A stretch of DNA of 64,000 nucleotides. Source: Actinomycetota bacterium (GTDB lineage: Bacteria; Actinomycetota; Acidimicrobiia; Acidimicrobiales; Ilumatobacteraceae). Position numbers and translations under genes: made by a program. Position 1 is the stretch's first letter. Every line of letters begins with the position of its first letter. Location: the NCBI GenBank assembly GCA_030645495.1, contig JAUSLV010000018.1, positions 248,001-312,000 on the forward strand, read 5' to 3'. Below the pieces are notes generated by a model that worked only from the letters and a program-made list of their open reading frames with translations, was not told the DNA's origin and searched no databases. Shown here in pieces: positions 34,670 through 43,098 of this stretch.

Positions 34670-35539
34670 ATGCCGATGTCGATCGAGAAGTTCCAAGAAC
34701 AGGGCGGGCGGCTGAAGACCGACGACCTCGACTTCGACCAGTTTCGTGACCAGCGGTTGCATCCCGATGTGTTGCGTTGTCTGGCCTACATGCACGACAT
34801 CGAGTACCAGACTGTGCTCTACACGCGTGAACTACTGGTGACGCCCGCGTGGAAAGACCCGCAGTTCACCGCGTTCCTCACGCTGTGGAACTACGAGGAG
34901 TACTGGCACGGCCAGGCGCTGGGGCGGGTACTGGCGATGCACGACCTACCGGCACACGACGAGCGGCTCACGGCCATGCGCCGGTTCAACAAGCGCTACC
35001 TGTTCTGGAGCCCGCTCACGTTCTGGACGCTGGGCCACGCAGTGCGGCGCTTCCCCGCGGTGCACATGACGTGGGGCGCGATCAACGAATGGACTGCCAA
35101 CGCCGCGTACAACCGGCTGTCGCAGATCGCCGACCACCCGGTGCTCACCGAACTACTTGGCCGCATCATGCGCCAGGAGGGCCGCCACGCCGCCTACTAC
35201 GCCAGCTATGCACGCGATCTGCTGGCCGACCAGCGCGCGCAGAAGGTGACGAAGTGGTTCCTGCAACACCAGTGGGCGATCGTGGGCAGCGGCGACGTGC
35301 CCAAGATCGAAACATCGTTCGCCGGCGCCTACCTGTTCGGATCTGGCGACGGGGCAGAGCTGATCGACCGCATCGAAGAGCGGATCGATGCGCTGCCCGG
35401 CCTGTCCGGCCTGCAGTTGGTGCGCACCGCGATCGCCGAGGCCACCCAACACGTGCTGACCGCGGAAGGCGCGGTGGGCTCGCCGCTGCCTCAGGGTTCC
35501 AGCACGGCAGCGTCGCCCGCGGCCACCGACCCCGGCTGA
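34670..35539 (+). CDS. ferritin-like di-iron protein, acyl-ACP desaturase-like
   Basis: 289 residues from ATG 34670 (GGAG eight bases before); ATG 34676 is also possible, and the longer frame upstream is unsupported. Two E-x-x-H pairs with companion Glu residues are in place: E-Y-Q-T then E-E-Y-W-H, and N-E-W-T followed by E-G-R-H-A-A-Y-Y-A-S-Y. This is the helical-bundle iron-ligand pattern of type-2 (soluble) fatty acid desaturases. Substrate unknown; it could be an oxygenase or N-oxygenase of that superfamily. The last 49 nt overlap the convergent MOSC gene. Confidence 0.72.
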   Translation: MPMSIEKFQEQGGRLKTDDLDFDQFRDQRLHPDVLRCLAYMHDIEYQTVLYTRELLVTPAWKDPQFTAFLTLWNYEEYWHGQALGRVLAMHDLPAHDERLTAMRRFNKRYLFWSPLTFWTLGHAVRRFPAVHMTWGAINEWTANAAYNRLSQIADHPVLTELLGRIMRQEGRHAAYYASYARDLLADQRAQKVTKWFLQHQWAIVGSGDVPKIETSFAGAYLFGSGDGAELIDRIEERIDALPGLSGLQLVRTAIAEATQHVLTAEGAVGSPLPQGSSTAASPAATDPG

Positions 35540-36174
35540 AGCACTGTGGCGTACACCCGGCTCACCGGGCCGCGGTCGTGGTGCATCACCATGAAGTCGC
35601 CGTCGGTGAACCACCGCCGATTGTGCGTGCACGGCACCGCGTAGGCACTCACCTCGCACAGCACCTCACCCAGTTGCAGCCGTACACCGGGCCGCACCTC
35701 GGCCCACGGCAGGCCGCGCACCGTGATGTTCTCGCCCGCCAACCCCGGCGCGATCGGGTGACCTTGCGCACGGAATGCATCGATCACCTCGTCGCTCCAG
35801 ATGCACAGCGCCTGCCACGGGCGGCCGTGGTGCGTGCGGTTGCCCTGGCGATCACCTGCCACACCAGCCCACGTGATCTCCGCCTGTTCGATCGGCAGCT
35901 TCGGCAACCCGCCACCCGACGTGTGCAGCGCGGTCACCGTGCCCTCGGTGCGCGTCGGCAACTGGCCGGCGGCGCGCATCGCCTCGCCCGCGGCGCGCCA
36001 TGCGTGCCACACCGCAGGTAGGTCGTGTGCCAGCTCGTCGGTGAGCGTGGGGAACAGGTGCGCGATCACCGCTGGATCGCGGCCGGCCTCGATGAACTCC
36101 CACACATGACGGGCGTGGTGCACGGTCTTGGCGGCATCGGTCTGTGTGAACGTGTATGGCCCCACGGAGTACAT
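35491..36174 (-). CDS. MOSC-domain protein
   Basis: 227 residues from ATG 36174. N-terminal ~70 residues are helical (W-E-F-I-E-A-G-R-D-P). Then the MOSC fold: K-L-P-I-E-Q-A-E-I-T, G-V-A-G-D-R-Q-G-N-R-T-H-H-G-R-P-W-Q-A-L-C-I-W, G-L-A-G-E-N-I-T-V-R-G, and the conserved Cys in A-V-P-C-T-H-N-R-R-W-F. MOSC proteins bind Mo-cofactor sulfur or catalyse N-hydroxylated-compound reduction. A Mo hydroxylase lies in this window at 62.5 kb, but no direct link is shown. Confidence 0.85.
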   Translation of the reverse strand: MYSVGPYTFTQTDAAKTVHHARHVWEFIEAGRDPAVIAHLFPTLTDELAHDLPAVWHAWRAAGEAMRAAGQLPTRTEGTVTALHTSGGGLPKLPIEQAEITWAGVAGDRQGNRTHHGRPWQALCIWSDEVIDAFRAQGHPIAPGLAGENITVRGLPWAEVRPGVRLQLGEVLCEVSAYAVPCTHNRRWFTDGDFMVMHHDRGPVSRVYATVLQPGSVAAGDAAVLEP

Positions 36175-36196
36175 GCCCCCACCGTAGGCTGGCGAA

Positions 36197-37222
36197 ATGG
36201 CCAGCCCGGATCAGTCCGCCGACCCCTTCGCTGACATGAAACTCACGGAATGGACCTCGTGCGGTGGCTGTGCCGCGAAGTGGGGTGCCTCGCTGCTCAC
36301 CGATCTGGTGCGCGACATGCCAGCCGGCAGCGACCCCTCGCTGCTGGTGGGCCTCGCCCCGTTCGACGATGCCGCGATCTACCAGGTGGCACCCGACGTG
36401 GCGATCGTCAGCACCACCGATTTCTTCCCGCCGTTGGTCGACCACCCGGCCGACTTCGGCGCGATCGCCGCCGCCAACGCGTGCAGCGACGTGTTCGCCA
36501 TGGGTGGCCGCGTGGTGCTGGCCATCAACGTGGCCGCGTTCCCCGAGCACTTCCCGCGCGAGGCCATCGTCGCCATCTTCGACGCCGCCGCAGCAGTGGT
36601 GGCCGAAGCCGGTGGCACGATCGCCGGTGGGCACACCATCCGCAACCCCGAGCCGATCTTCGGCCTCGCCGTGCAGGGCGTGGTGCACCCCGGCCGCGTG
36701 TTCCGCAAGGGCGGTGCCGTGCCCGGCGACGTGCTGATGCTCAGCAAGCCGATCGGCACCGGGCTCACGCTCGCGGCCGGCGAGGCAGCCGACAAGGCAG
36801 CGGCGATCGCCGGGATGCGCACGCTCAACCGTGCCGCCTCCGAAGAGTTGCAGGCACTGGGCGCGGCCGTGCACGCAGTCACCGACGTGACGGGCTACGG
36901 CCTTGCCGGCCACGGGTGGGAGATGGCCGAACGCGGGGCCGTGCAAGTGGTGGTCGACACCGCCACCATCCGCGCCTACCCCGGTGCCCGCGAAGCAGCA
37001 GACCGCGGCGTGCGCACGGGTGGCGACCGCCGCAACCGCGACTACGTGGAAGCACACATGCGCAGCACGGCCACACCCACCGGCGAGGCGCTGTGCATGG
37101 ATCCGCAGACCTCGGGCGGCCTGCTCGCCGCGGTCGATGCGGCCACCGCTGCCATGCTGGGCGACCACTGGTGGCGGGTGGGCGAAGTAGCCGCCGGCCC
37201 GTCCGCCATCGTGTTGCGCTGA
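36197..37222 (+). CDS. selD: selenide, water dikinase
   Basis: 341 residues from ATG 36197. The active-site loop is C-G-G-C-A-A-K (Cys22, Cys25, Lys28); the residue that is Cys or Sec in this family is Cys here. The PurM-type domains show T-D-F-F-P-P-L-V, A-N-A-C-S-D-V-F-A-M-G-G and H-T-I. It makes selenophosphate from selenide and ATP. No selA, selB, tRNA-Sec or selU is in the window, so the selenium may go to selenocysteine, 2-selenouridine or a labile Mo-hydroxylase selenium. Its stop overlaps the rnhB start. Confidence 0.9.
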   Translation: MASPDQSADPFADMKLTEWTSCGGCAAKWGASLLTDLVRDMPAGSDPSLLVGLAPFDDAAIYQVAPDVAIVSTTDFFPPLVDHPADFGAIAAANACSDVFAMGGRVVLAINVAAFPEHFPREAIVAIFDAAAAVVAEAGGTIAGGHTIRNPEPIFGLAVQGVVHPGRVFRKGGAVPGDVLMLSKPIGTGLTLAAGEAADKAAAIAGMRTLNRAASEELQALGAAVHAVTDVTGYGLAGHGWEMAERGAVQVVVDTATIRAYPGAREAADRGVRTGGDRRNRDYVEAHMRSTATPTGEALCMDPQTSGGLLAAVDAATAAMLGDHWWRVGEVAAGPSAIVLR

Positions 37223-37893
37223 TGGCCGGTCGTGCCCCCACCCGCGAGGTGGAGAAGGAACTGTGGGCCGAGGGCTACGACGTGGTGGTGGGCATCGACG
37301 AGGTGGGCCGCGGCGCGTGGGCCGGGCCGCTGATGGTGGGCGCCGCGATCCTGCCTCGCGACAAGCGGGTCAACGGCGTTCGTGATTCGAAGCTGCTCAG
37401 CGAGAAGGCGCGCGAGCACCTGTTCGACCGCATCGCCGACTGGTGCGATGCCTGGGCCGTCGGCGCCGCCTCGCAGATCGAGTGCGACACGATGGGCATG
37501 GCCGCAGCACAGAAGCTGGCGGCCGAGCGCGCGCTGGCCACGCTGGGCGTGCGCCCCGACGCAGCGGTGGTGGACGGCAAGTGGGACTTCGTGTCGCCGC
37601 ACGTGCGCCACGTGGAGATGCGCGTGAAGGCCGATCGCATCTGCCTGTCGGTGGCGGCCGCCAGCATCCTCGCCAAGGTCACCCGCGACCGCATCATGCG
37701 CGAGGCCGCGCAGCACTACCCGCAGTGGAGTTTCGACACCAACAAGGGCTACCCGTGCCACCTGCACCGCGCCGCGCTGCAGGCCTACGGGCCGTGCGCG
37801 ATCCACCGCCGCAGTTGGGTGTTCATGGAGCACTACGTGCCGTGGCCCGGCGTGCAGCGCGCGCAACCGCCGCTGCAACCCACGTTGTTCTGA
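37222..37893 (+). CDS. rnhB: ribonuclease HII
   Basis: 223 residues, TGATG overlap with selD. G-I-D-E-V-G-R-G-A-W-A-G-P carries the first catalytic D-E pair (26-27). A-V-V-D-G-K holds the third Asp, K-A-D the fourth region, and A-A-S-I-L-A-K-V-T-R-D-R completes the family signature. It removes single ribonucleotides and RNA primers from DNA hybrids. The C-terminal Q-P-T-L-F resembles a clamp-binding PIP-like tail (Q-x-x-L-F), which may tether it to the sliding clamp. Confidence 0.93.
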   Translation: MAGRAPTREVEKELWAEGYDVVVGIDEVGRGAWAGPLMVGAAILPRDKRVNGVRDSKLLSEKAREHLFDRIADWCDAWAVGAASQIECDTMGMAAAQKLAAERALATLGVRPDAAVVDGKWDFVSPHVRHVEMRVKADRICLSVAAASILAKVTRDRIMREAAQHYPQWSFDTNKGYPCHLHRAALQAYGPCAIHRRSWVFMEHYVPWPGVQRAQPPLQPTLF

Positions 37894-37920
37894 GCGATCC
37901 TCCTCTGCTTGCATGGGCGG

Positions 37921-39156
37921 ATGCCCGACGTGATCGTGATCGGTGCCGGCCTCGCCGGCCTGCGTGCCGCCGTCGACCTCACCGCTGCCGGCGCCGACGT
38001 GGTGGTGCTGGAAGCTCGCGACCGCGTGGGCGGGCGAGTGTGGACCCACCACTTCACCGACGGGCAACTGGCCGAGCGTGGAGCCGAGTTCATCGACGGC
38101 AACCACACCGAGGTGTTGGCCAGCGCCGCCCGCTACGGCCTAGCGCTCACCGACCGCGACCGCGAACTCGACCCGCAGGCCACGTTGGTGGATGCCGCCG
38201 GCCGAGCCGTGCCGTACCACCTGCACGCGTCGCTGGCCGACGACTGGAAGGCGTGGGACGCGGCGCTGGCCGCGCTGCAGCCGACCGAGGAGTTCGAGTA
38301 CCGCAGCCTGGCCGCCACGCTCGACTCGCTGCAGTTGTCGGCCCTCTCGCGGTTGGTGATCGGCCGCGACATCCGCACCGAGTTCATGTTGCCGCCCGAA
38401 CATGTCAGCCAGCGCTTCGCCGCCGAGATCGCCACCCGCCGCGTGGCCGGCCAGCGTGAACGGCATCGGATCGTCGGCGGCAACGACCGGCTGGCCCACG
38501 CGCTCGCCGCGCAGATCGCCGGCCGCATCCGCCTGGCTACTCCCGTGCGCTCGATCGACGCCGACACCGGCGCGGTGGCGTTGCGCGCCGGCGACGTGCT
38601 GCAGGCCGCGGCAGTGGTGATGGCGGTGCCGCTGCCGGTGCTCACCCGGCTATGGCCCGACATCCCAGCGGGCCTGGCCGGCGTGTCGTACGGCATCGGC
38701 GGCAAGATCAGCATCCAGTTCCAGCGGCGCATCTGGCGCGACTACGGCCGCAACGGAACCGTGCTGTCCGACCGCGCGTGGGGCCACTTGTGGGAGACCA
38801 CCGACGACCAGGAGGGCGACGCCGGTGTGCTCACCAGCCTGATGGCCTCGCACGACGGTGCCGCGCTGGCCGCGCTGCCCGAGGCCCCCGACCAGTTGGT
38901 GCGCGAGGCCGATCGGCTGTTCCCCGGCGCCAAGGGGCTGGCCGGCGAGCGGGTGCACACCGACTGGACCAACGATCCCTACAGCCTGGGGGCCTACACC
39001 TGCTTCGGGCCTGGCCAATGGAAGAACGCCCAGGCTGCGCTGCACACCGCTCACGGGCGGATGTGGGTGGCCGGCGAACACGCCGACGGGTTCTCCGGGT
39101 TCATGGAGGGCGCACTGCGAAGTGGCGCGAGGGCGGCGGCAGCGATCAACGGTTGA
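37921..39156 (+). CDS. flavin-containing amine oxidase-like protein
   Basis: 411 residues from ATG 37921, immediately beginning the FAD Rossmann motif V-I-G-A-G-L-A-G-L with E-A-R-D-R-V-G-G-R. A TTG 12 bases upstream is less likely. Mid-region I-V-G-G-N-D-R-L and C-terminal V-A-G-E-H-A-D-G-F-S-G-F-M-E-G-A-L-R-S-G are typical of the monoamine oxidase / phytoene-desaturase-like superfamily. The substrate is not predictable. It follows rnhB after 27 nt. Confidence 0.88.
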   Translation: MPDVIVIGAGLAGLRAAVDLTAAGADVVVLEARDRVGGRVWTHHFTDGQLAERGAEFIDGNHTEVLASAARYGLALTDRDRELDPQATLVDAAGRAVPYHLHASLADDWKAWDAALAALQPTEEFEYRSLAATLDSLQLSALSRLVIGRDIRTEFMLPPEHVSQRFAAEIATRRVAGQRERHRIVGGNDRLAHALAAQIAGRIRLATPVRSIDADTGAVALRAGDVLQAAAVVMAVPLPVLTRLWPDIPAGLAGVSYGIGGKISIQFQRRIWRDYGRNGTVLSDRAWGHLWETTDDQEGDAGVLTSLMASHDGAALAALPEAPDQLVREADRLFPGAKGLAGERVHTDWTNDPYSLGAYTCFGPGQWKNAQAALHTAHGRMWVAGEHADGFSGFMEGALRSGARAAAAING

Positions 39157-39197
39157 GACACGTCGAGCCGGTGCCGACCGACGTCAGCTGGGGCCCT

Positions 39198-39602
39198 TCA
39201 CTCGATGACATCGATGATGAACTCGCCCTCGGGGTTGATCTCGCACACACCCTTGATCGTGCCCTTGTGGGTGAAGCGCATCGCCAGCGTCTGCCCGGCC
39301 ATCACGAAGAACGGGCCGATCATGTAGTCGCGGATGTCGTCGTTGACGATGCGAATCGACTCGCCCACCTTCACGGTGAGCTGTTGCGGCATGATCTCCA
39401 CGACTTCGCCCGAGTCGATGCGGTTGCCGGTGCCGAAGGGCACCTTGTATTCGTACGTGGCGTCGGCGTCGGCTTCGATCGGGCTGCTCTCCGCTTGGGC
39501 GACATTCGAGTCGCGGCTGTCGCCGAAACAGGCAGTGGTGGTGCCGAGCAGTGCCAGCAACATCACACCGCTGGCGAGTGAACGGACAGAGCGGGGAAGC
39601 AT
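39198..39602 (-). CDS. cupredoxin-like lipoprotein
   Basis: 134 residues from ATG 39602, overlapping the SCO1 stop (TGATG). Lipobox T-T-T-A-C-F. The mature part is a small beta-sandwich-like domain: Q-Q-L-T-V-K-V-G-E-S-I-R-I-V-N-D-D, then M-I-G-P-F-F-V, and H-K-G-T-I-K-G-V-C-E-I-N-P. The Cys plus nearby His/Met could bind copper, but the classical C-x-x-x-x-H-x-x-x-x-M is not complete. The last of four lipoprotein genes in one operon. Confidence 0.65.
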   Translation of the reverse strand: MLPRSVRSLASGVMLLALLGTTTACFGDSRDSNVAQAESSPIEADADATYEYKVPFGTGNRIDSGEVVEIMPQQLTVKVGESIRIVNDDIRDYMIGPFFVMAGQTLAMRFTHKGTIKGVCEINPEGEFIIDVIE

Positions 39603-40234
39603 CACTTCACACCTCGGTCGAAGAGGATCTGCAGATCCGCGGCGATGCCATCGCGGAGGATACCGAACGGCCATGTGAGCACGATCGTACCGGTGGCATC
39701 GACGACGTAGAGAGCGGCGCTGTGGGTGACTTCGATCTCACCATCGGCATTGGTGGTGACGGAGTACTTCACGCCGAACCCGTCGGCCACGGCCTTCAGC
39801 GTGGCGGCGTCGTCGGTTCGCAGCCCATGTGCGCTGGGCACGAAGCTCTGCACGTACTGGGTGATCTTGTCGCCCGTGTCGCGGTTCGGGTCGACGGTGG
39901 TCATCGCCAGGTCGACCTTGGCTGCGTCGTCACCCAGTTCCGCGAGCGCGTTCTTCACCTCGTTGAGGGTGGTGGGGCATACATCGGGGCACGACATGTA
40001 GCCGAAGTAGGCGATCAGCAAGTGGCCGGGGGTGGCCTTGAACGGGAAGTCGACCTCGCCTTGCGACGCGTCGGGCAGGCTGAACTGCGCCACGCTCGGC
40101 GCGGGCGTGAGCTCGTACCCACTGAGCGTCTTCGGGGCCGCCTCGTCGTCGCTGCACGCGGCCATCAGCAGCGCGGGCACGAGCAGGGCCGCGGCAAGCA
40201 GTCGGCGGGGACGGGGCAGGTGCGAGGTGGTCAC
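39602..40234 (-). CDS. SCO1/SenC-family copper chaperone lipoprotein
   Basis: 210 residues from GTG 40234 (GTGA overlap with the TlpA-like gene). Lipobox L-L-M-A-A-C. Thioredoxin fold with the copper-binding C-P-D-V-C motif in F-G-Y-M-S-C-P-D-V-C-P-T-T, and the distant His in V-T-H-S-A-A-L-Y. SCO proteins insert copper into the CuA site of cytochrome c oxidase. Complete by motif. Confidence 0.9.
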   Translation of the reverse strand: MTTSHLPRPRRLLAAALLVPALLMAACSDDEAAPKTLSGYELTPAPSVAQFSLPDASQGEVDFPFKATPGHLLIAYFGYMSCPDVCPTTLNEVKNALAELGDDAAKVDLAMTTVDPNRDTGDKITQYVQSFVPSAHGLRTDDAATLKAVADGFGVKYSVTTNADGEIEVTHSAALYVVDATGTIVLTWPFGILRDGIAADLQILFDRGVK

Positions 40235-40773
40235 GGTTGGGATCCTTCGGTTGCGGCATCGGGGAAGTTGCGAGCGATGGCGGCGCGCAATTCGTCAGCC
40301 GTGAACGCTCCTTGGTGCACGTCCAACAGCTTGCCATCGGCGTCGACGAATGCGGTGGCGGGGTAGCCCGTGACGTGCAGCGCAGTGGACAGCTCGCCAT
40401 CCGGGTCGGTGTACTGGGGATAGCTGATGCCGAGTTCGGTGGCGAATTCGGTGGCCGCCTGCGTGGAGTCGCCCACGTTCACGCCGATGATCCGAACCCC
40501 GCTCGGCTGTGCGGCTTGTTCGGTGGCGACCTCGTCGAACGCCGGCATCTCTTTCACGCACGGGGCGCACCACGTGGCCCATAGGTTCACCACGATCGGC
40601 GTGCCCCGAAACGTGGACAACGACGCGGCGGCGCCGTCGGTGGCCGTGAACGGAACGTCGGCGAGCGCGTCGCCGCCGGAGTCAGCGCCACCGCACGCGC
40701 CGAGGAGCAGGACGGAAGTGGCCAGTGCAGCCGCCAACCGGCCCCGCCTCTTCGACGCGTGCGGGAGCGACAC
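40231..40773 (-). CDS. TlpA/ResA-like thiol-disulfide oxidoreductase lipoprotein
   Basis: 180 residues from GTG 40773. Lipobox L-L-L-G-A-C. A thioredoxin-like domain carries N-L-W-A-T-W-C-A-P-C-V-K-E and the cis-Pro region V-T-G-Y-P-A-T-A-F. It may reduce the SCO1 or CuA cysteines before metal loading, by analogy with TlpA. It starts 3 nt before the end of the PCuAC gene, and its stop overlaps the SCO1 start. Confidence 0.88.
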   Translation of the reverse strand: MSLPHASKRRGRLAAALATSVLLLGACGGADSGGDALADVPFTATDGAAASLSTFRGTPIVVNLWATWCAPCVKEMPAFDEVATEQAAQPSGVRIIGVNVGDSTQAATEFATELGISYPQYTDPDGELSTALHVTGYPATAFVDADGKLLDVHQGAFTADELRAAIARNFPDAATEGSQP

Positions 40774-40775
40774 GA

Positions 40776-41378
40776 TCAGGGTGCTTCGTCGAGGACGGGG
40801 ACGTCGATGGTGATCGAGCCGGCGTTCTCGAAGACGAGCGTGATCTTGAGGGTGGTGCCCACCTCGAGCGGCTTGGCGAGCTCCATCAGCATGATGTGGT
40901 AGCCGCCCGGCTTGAGTTCGACGGCGACACCGGCGGGCAGATCGATCGAGTCGACCTCGCGCATCACCATCTCGCCGTCACCCATCGCCATGGTGGTGTC
41001 GGAACCCATGCCCATCGTGGTCTCGGAACCCATGCCCATCGTGGTCTCGGAGCCCATGTCCATTGTGGTGTCGGTGCTCTCGGCCATCACCATCTCGTGG
41101 ATCTGGGCCATCGCGGCGACGCTGGCGTCGACCGACACGTCCAGCAGCACGTCGTCGATCGGGCTGGTGATCGTGACGTAGGCGGCGCCAGCGGTGACCG
41201 CTGCCGGGCTGGTGCGGGCCCACTGGCCTTCGAACGTGATCTCGGCGGCAGGTTCGCTGGTGGTGGTGGGATCTGCCTTGTCGTCGTCACTGCAGCCGGC
41301 GGCGAGGACGAGCGCGCCGACGGTGGCCGTGGCGGCTGCAAGACGGAAGAAGGACCTGGGTGTAGTGAGGCGTGTCAT
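40776..41378 (-). CDS. PCu(A)C-like copper chaperone lipoprotein with Met-rich repeats
   Basis: 200 residues from ATG 41378. Lipobox L-V-L-A-A-G-C. The PCu(A)C-type domain shows A-Y-V-T-I-T-S, the ligand region Q-I-H-E-M-V-M, then, after an insert, G-G-Y-H-I-M-L-M-E-L. The insert holds four copies of an eight-residue motif of the kind S-E-T-T-M-G-M-G, giving about nine extra Met residues in 35 residues. PCu(A)C proteins carry Cu(I) to SCO/CuA. First gene of the four-gene lipoprotein operon. Confidence 0.85.
   Translation of the reverse strand: MTRLTTPRSFFRLAAATATVGALVLAAGCSDDDKADPTTTSEPAAEITFEGQWARTSPAAVTAGAAYVTITSPIDDVLLDVSVDASVAAMAQIHEMVMAESTDTTMDMGSETTMGMGSETTMGMGSDTTMAMGDGEMVMREVDSIDLPAGVAVELKPGGYHIMLMELAKPLEVGTTLKITLVFENAGSITIDVPVLDEAP
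40981..41076 (-). repeat. 24-bp tandem repeats coding S-E-T-T-M-G-M-G
   Basis: Four adjacent 24-bp units (40981-41004, 41005-41028, 41029-41052, 41053-41076). The middle two differ only at the last base; the outer two diverge at several bases. In-frame copy change would add or remove two methionines per unit. Confidence 0.85.
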
Positions 41379-41664
41379 ACACAACATGTCGCTCAGTCTC
41401 GTCATTGGGTTCCCGGCGAACCGGGGACCTCGGTCCTGATACCCGGGGTCGTATGTCACATCTGCGCTCGTGCACAGTTGCGCAGGCAACGATCCCGGTG
41501 CATCCCGCGCCCACGGGCGCGATCTCGTGCCACCACGCGTACGAAGCGCGCCCGCGGGTCGGGGGATGGTCAGCAGCGGGCCGAAGCGCGCCCGACCCGG
41601 TGGGGTGGTGGTGGGGTGGGTGCTCGCCCGCACCCTGTGGTACCCCATCGCTACGGTGTCTGGC

Positions 41665-43098
41665 GTGAGCACGCACGAGGGCAGGTGGCAGGTCGAGCAG
41701 GTGCTCGCGCTCGCGCCCAAGCCCTCGTCGGTGGCCGCCGCGCAGCCGCTGGCCGTGTCCACGCGCTGGGTGAGCACCGGCTGCACCGCACACGCGGTGT
41801 GGGGCCGCTGCACCGGCACCAGCGCCGAGCCCTACGAATGCGTGGTCGACCACGAGGCCGTGGCCTTCCGCTGCTCGTGCCCCAGCAGGGCGTTGCCGTG
41901 CAAGCACGCTCTCGCCTTGTTGCTGCTGTGGGCCCGGGGCCTGGTGGCCGAGCAGACCACCCCACCGCCGTTCGCCGCGACGTGGCTGGCCGGGCGCGTC
42001 GCCGCGCCTGCCGTTGCCACCCCTTCCGCGCCGCCTGCTCCCGCTGCCGAGGGCGGAGCCGGCGCCGTACCGGCACCTGCGGCGGCAACGCCGGCCGGCG
42101 CGCCTCCCGAATCGCCCGCCCCGGGCCGCGACGATCGCGTGGCACGCATGGCTGCCGGCCTGGCCGAGCTGGATCGCTGGCTCGACGATCGGCTGCGCAC
42201 TGGCCTGGCCGACCCGGCACTGGCGCGCTACGACACGTGGGACGACCTCGCGGCGCGACTCGTCGATGCCCAGGTCGGCGGCCTGGCCAACCGGGTTCGC
42301 CGGATGGCCGGCATGGTGGGTGCCCACCCGCAGTGGCACGAGCACGTGCTGGCCGAGCTGGGCGCGCTGCACCTGCTGGCGGTGGCCGGCCGCACCCTGG
42401 GCAGCTTGCCCCCGGGGTTGGCCGATTCGGTGGCCGCCGCGATCGGGTGGCAGGTGCGCCAGGCCGACGTGCTGGCCGGGCTGCCGCACACCGACCAGTG
42501 GGTCGTGATGGGCCGCAGCGACACTCGTGAAGACCGCATCGAGGTGCGCCGCATCTGGCTGCGCGGCCGCGCCGGCGGGCGGTGGGCGATGGTGCTGTCG
42601 TTCGCCGCCTACGGGCAGAGCCTCGACTCGTCGCTGCCGGTGGGTGCTCAGGTGCACGCCGACGTGTTCCGCTACCCCGGCGCGCTCGGGCTGCGCTGCC
42701 TCGTCGGGCGCCGCCACGACGAACCCGGGTCGGCGGGGGTCGCGTCGATGGTCGCCGGCGACACCCCGGTTGTCGGCTGCACGATCGCCGAGGCGTGTGC
42801 CCAGATCGGCTCGGCCGTCGCTGCCGAGCCCTGGGTCGACCGCTACCCCGTGTGCGTGCAGGCCGCACCGGCGCGGGTGGGGGCGCGGTGGGTGCTCACC
42901 GATCGCACGGGCTCGGTGCCGTTGGCCGAAGGCGTCACGGGTGTGGGCGCGTTGTTGTCGTGCAGCGAAGGTCGGCCGGTGGTGGTGGTCGCGGAGTGGA
43001 CGCCCGCTGGCCTGATCCCCCTGGCGCTGCACCTGCCCGATCGCGCTATCGACATCGGCCCTACTGCCGACGCATCGTTCTTGGCGGCGGGCGCATGA
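41665..43098 (+). CDS. SWIM zinc-finger protein (YehQ-like)
   Basis: 477 residues from GTG 41665, the first start with protein-like sequence after it. The SWIM motif C-x-C-x(n)-C-x-H is F-R-C-S-C-P-S-R-A-L-P-C-K-H-A-L (about residues 70-86). A ~60-residue Ala/Pro-rich linker follows, then a helical segment (W-D-D-L-A-A-R-L-V-D-A-Q-V-G-G-L-A-N-R-V-R) and a beta-rich C-terminal half (W-A-M-V-L-S-F-A-A-Y-G-Q-S-L). SWIM domains bind DNA or proteins. First gene of a five-gene coupled set with DUF5691, MoxR, DUF5682 and VWA genes. Confidence 0.85.
   Translation: MSTHEGRWQVEQVLALAPKPSSVAAAQPLAVSTRWVSTGCTAHAVWGRCTGTSAEPYECVVDHEAVAFRCSCPSRALPCKHALALLLLWARGLVAEQTTPPPFAATWLAGRVAAPAVATPSAPPAPAAEGGAGAVPAPAAATPAGAPPESPAPGRDDRVARMAAGLAELDRWLDDRLRTGLADPALARYDTWDDLAARLVDAQVGGLANRVRRMAGMVGAHPQWHEHVLAELGALHLLAVAGRTLGSLPPGLADSVAAAIGWQVRQADVLAGLPHTDQWVVMGRSDTREDRIEVRRIWLRGRAGGRWAMVLSFAAYGQSLDSSLPVGAQVHADVFRYPGALGLRCLVGRRHDEPGSAGVASMVAGDTPVVGCTIAEACAQIGSAVAAEPWVDRYPVCVQAAPARVGARWVLTDRTGSVPLAEGVTGVGALLSCSEGRPVVVVAEWTPAGLIPLALHLPDRAIDIGPTADASFLAAGA

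Noticed and set aside
36197-37222. selD as a selenocysteine-containing SelD with an in-frame UGA
   Set aside because: The active-site position is a TGC/TGT Cys codon (Cys22/Cys25), and there is no internal stop.
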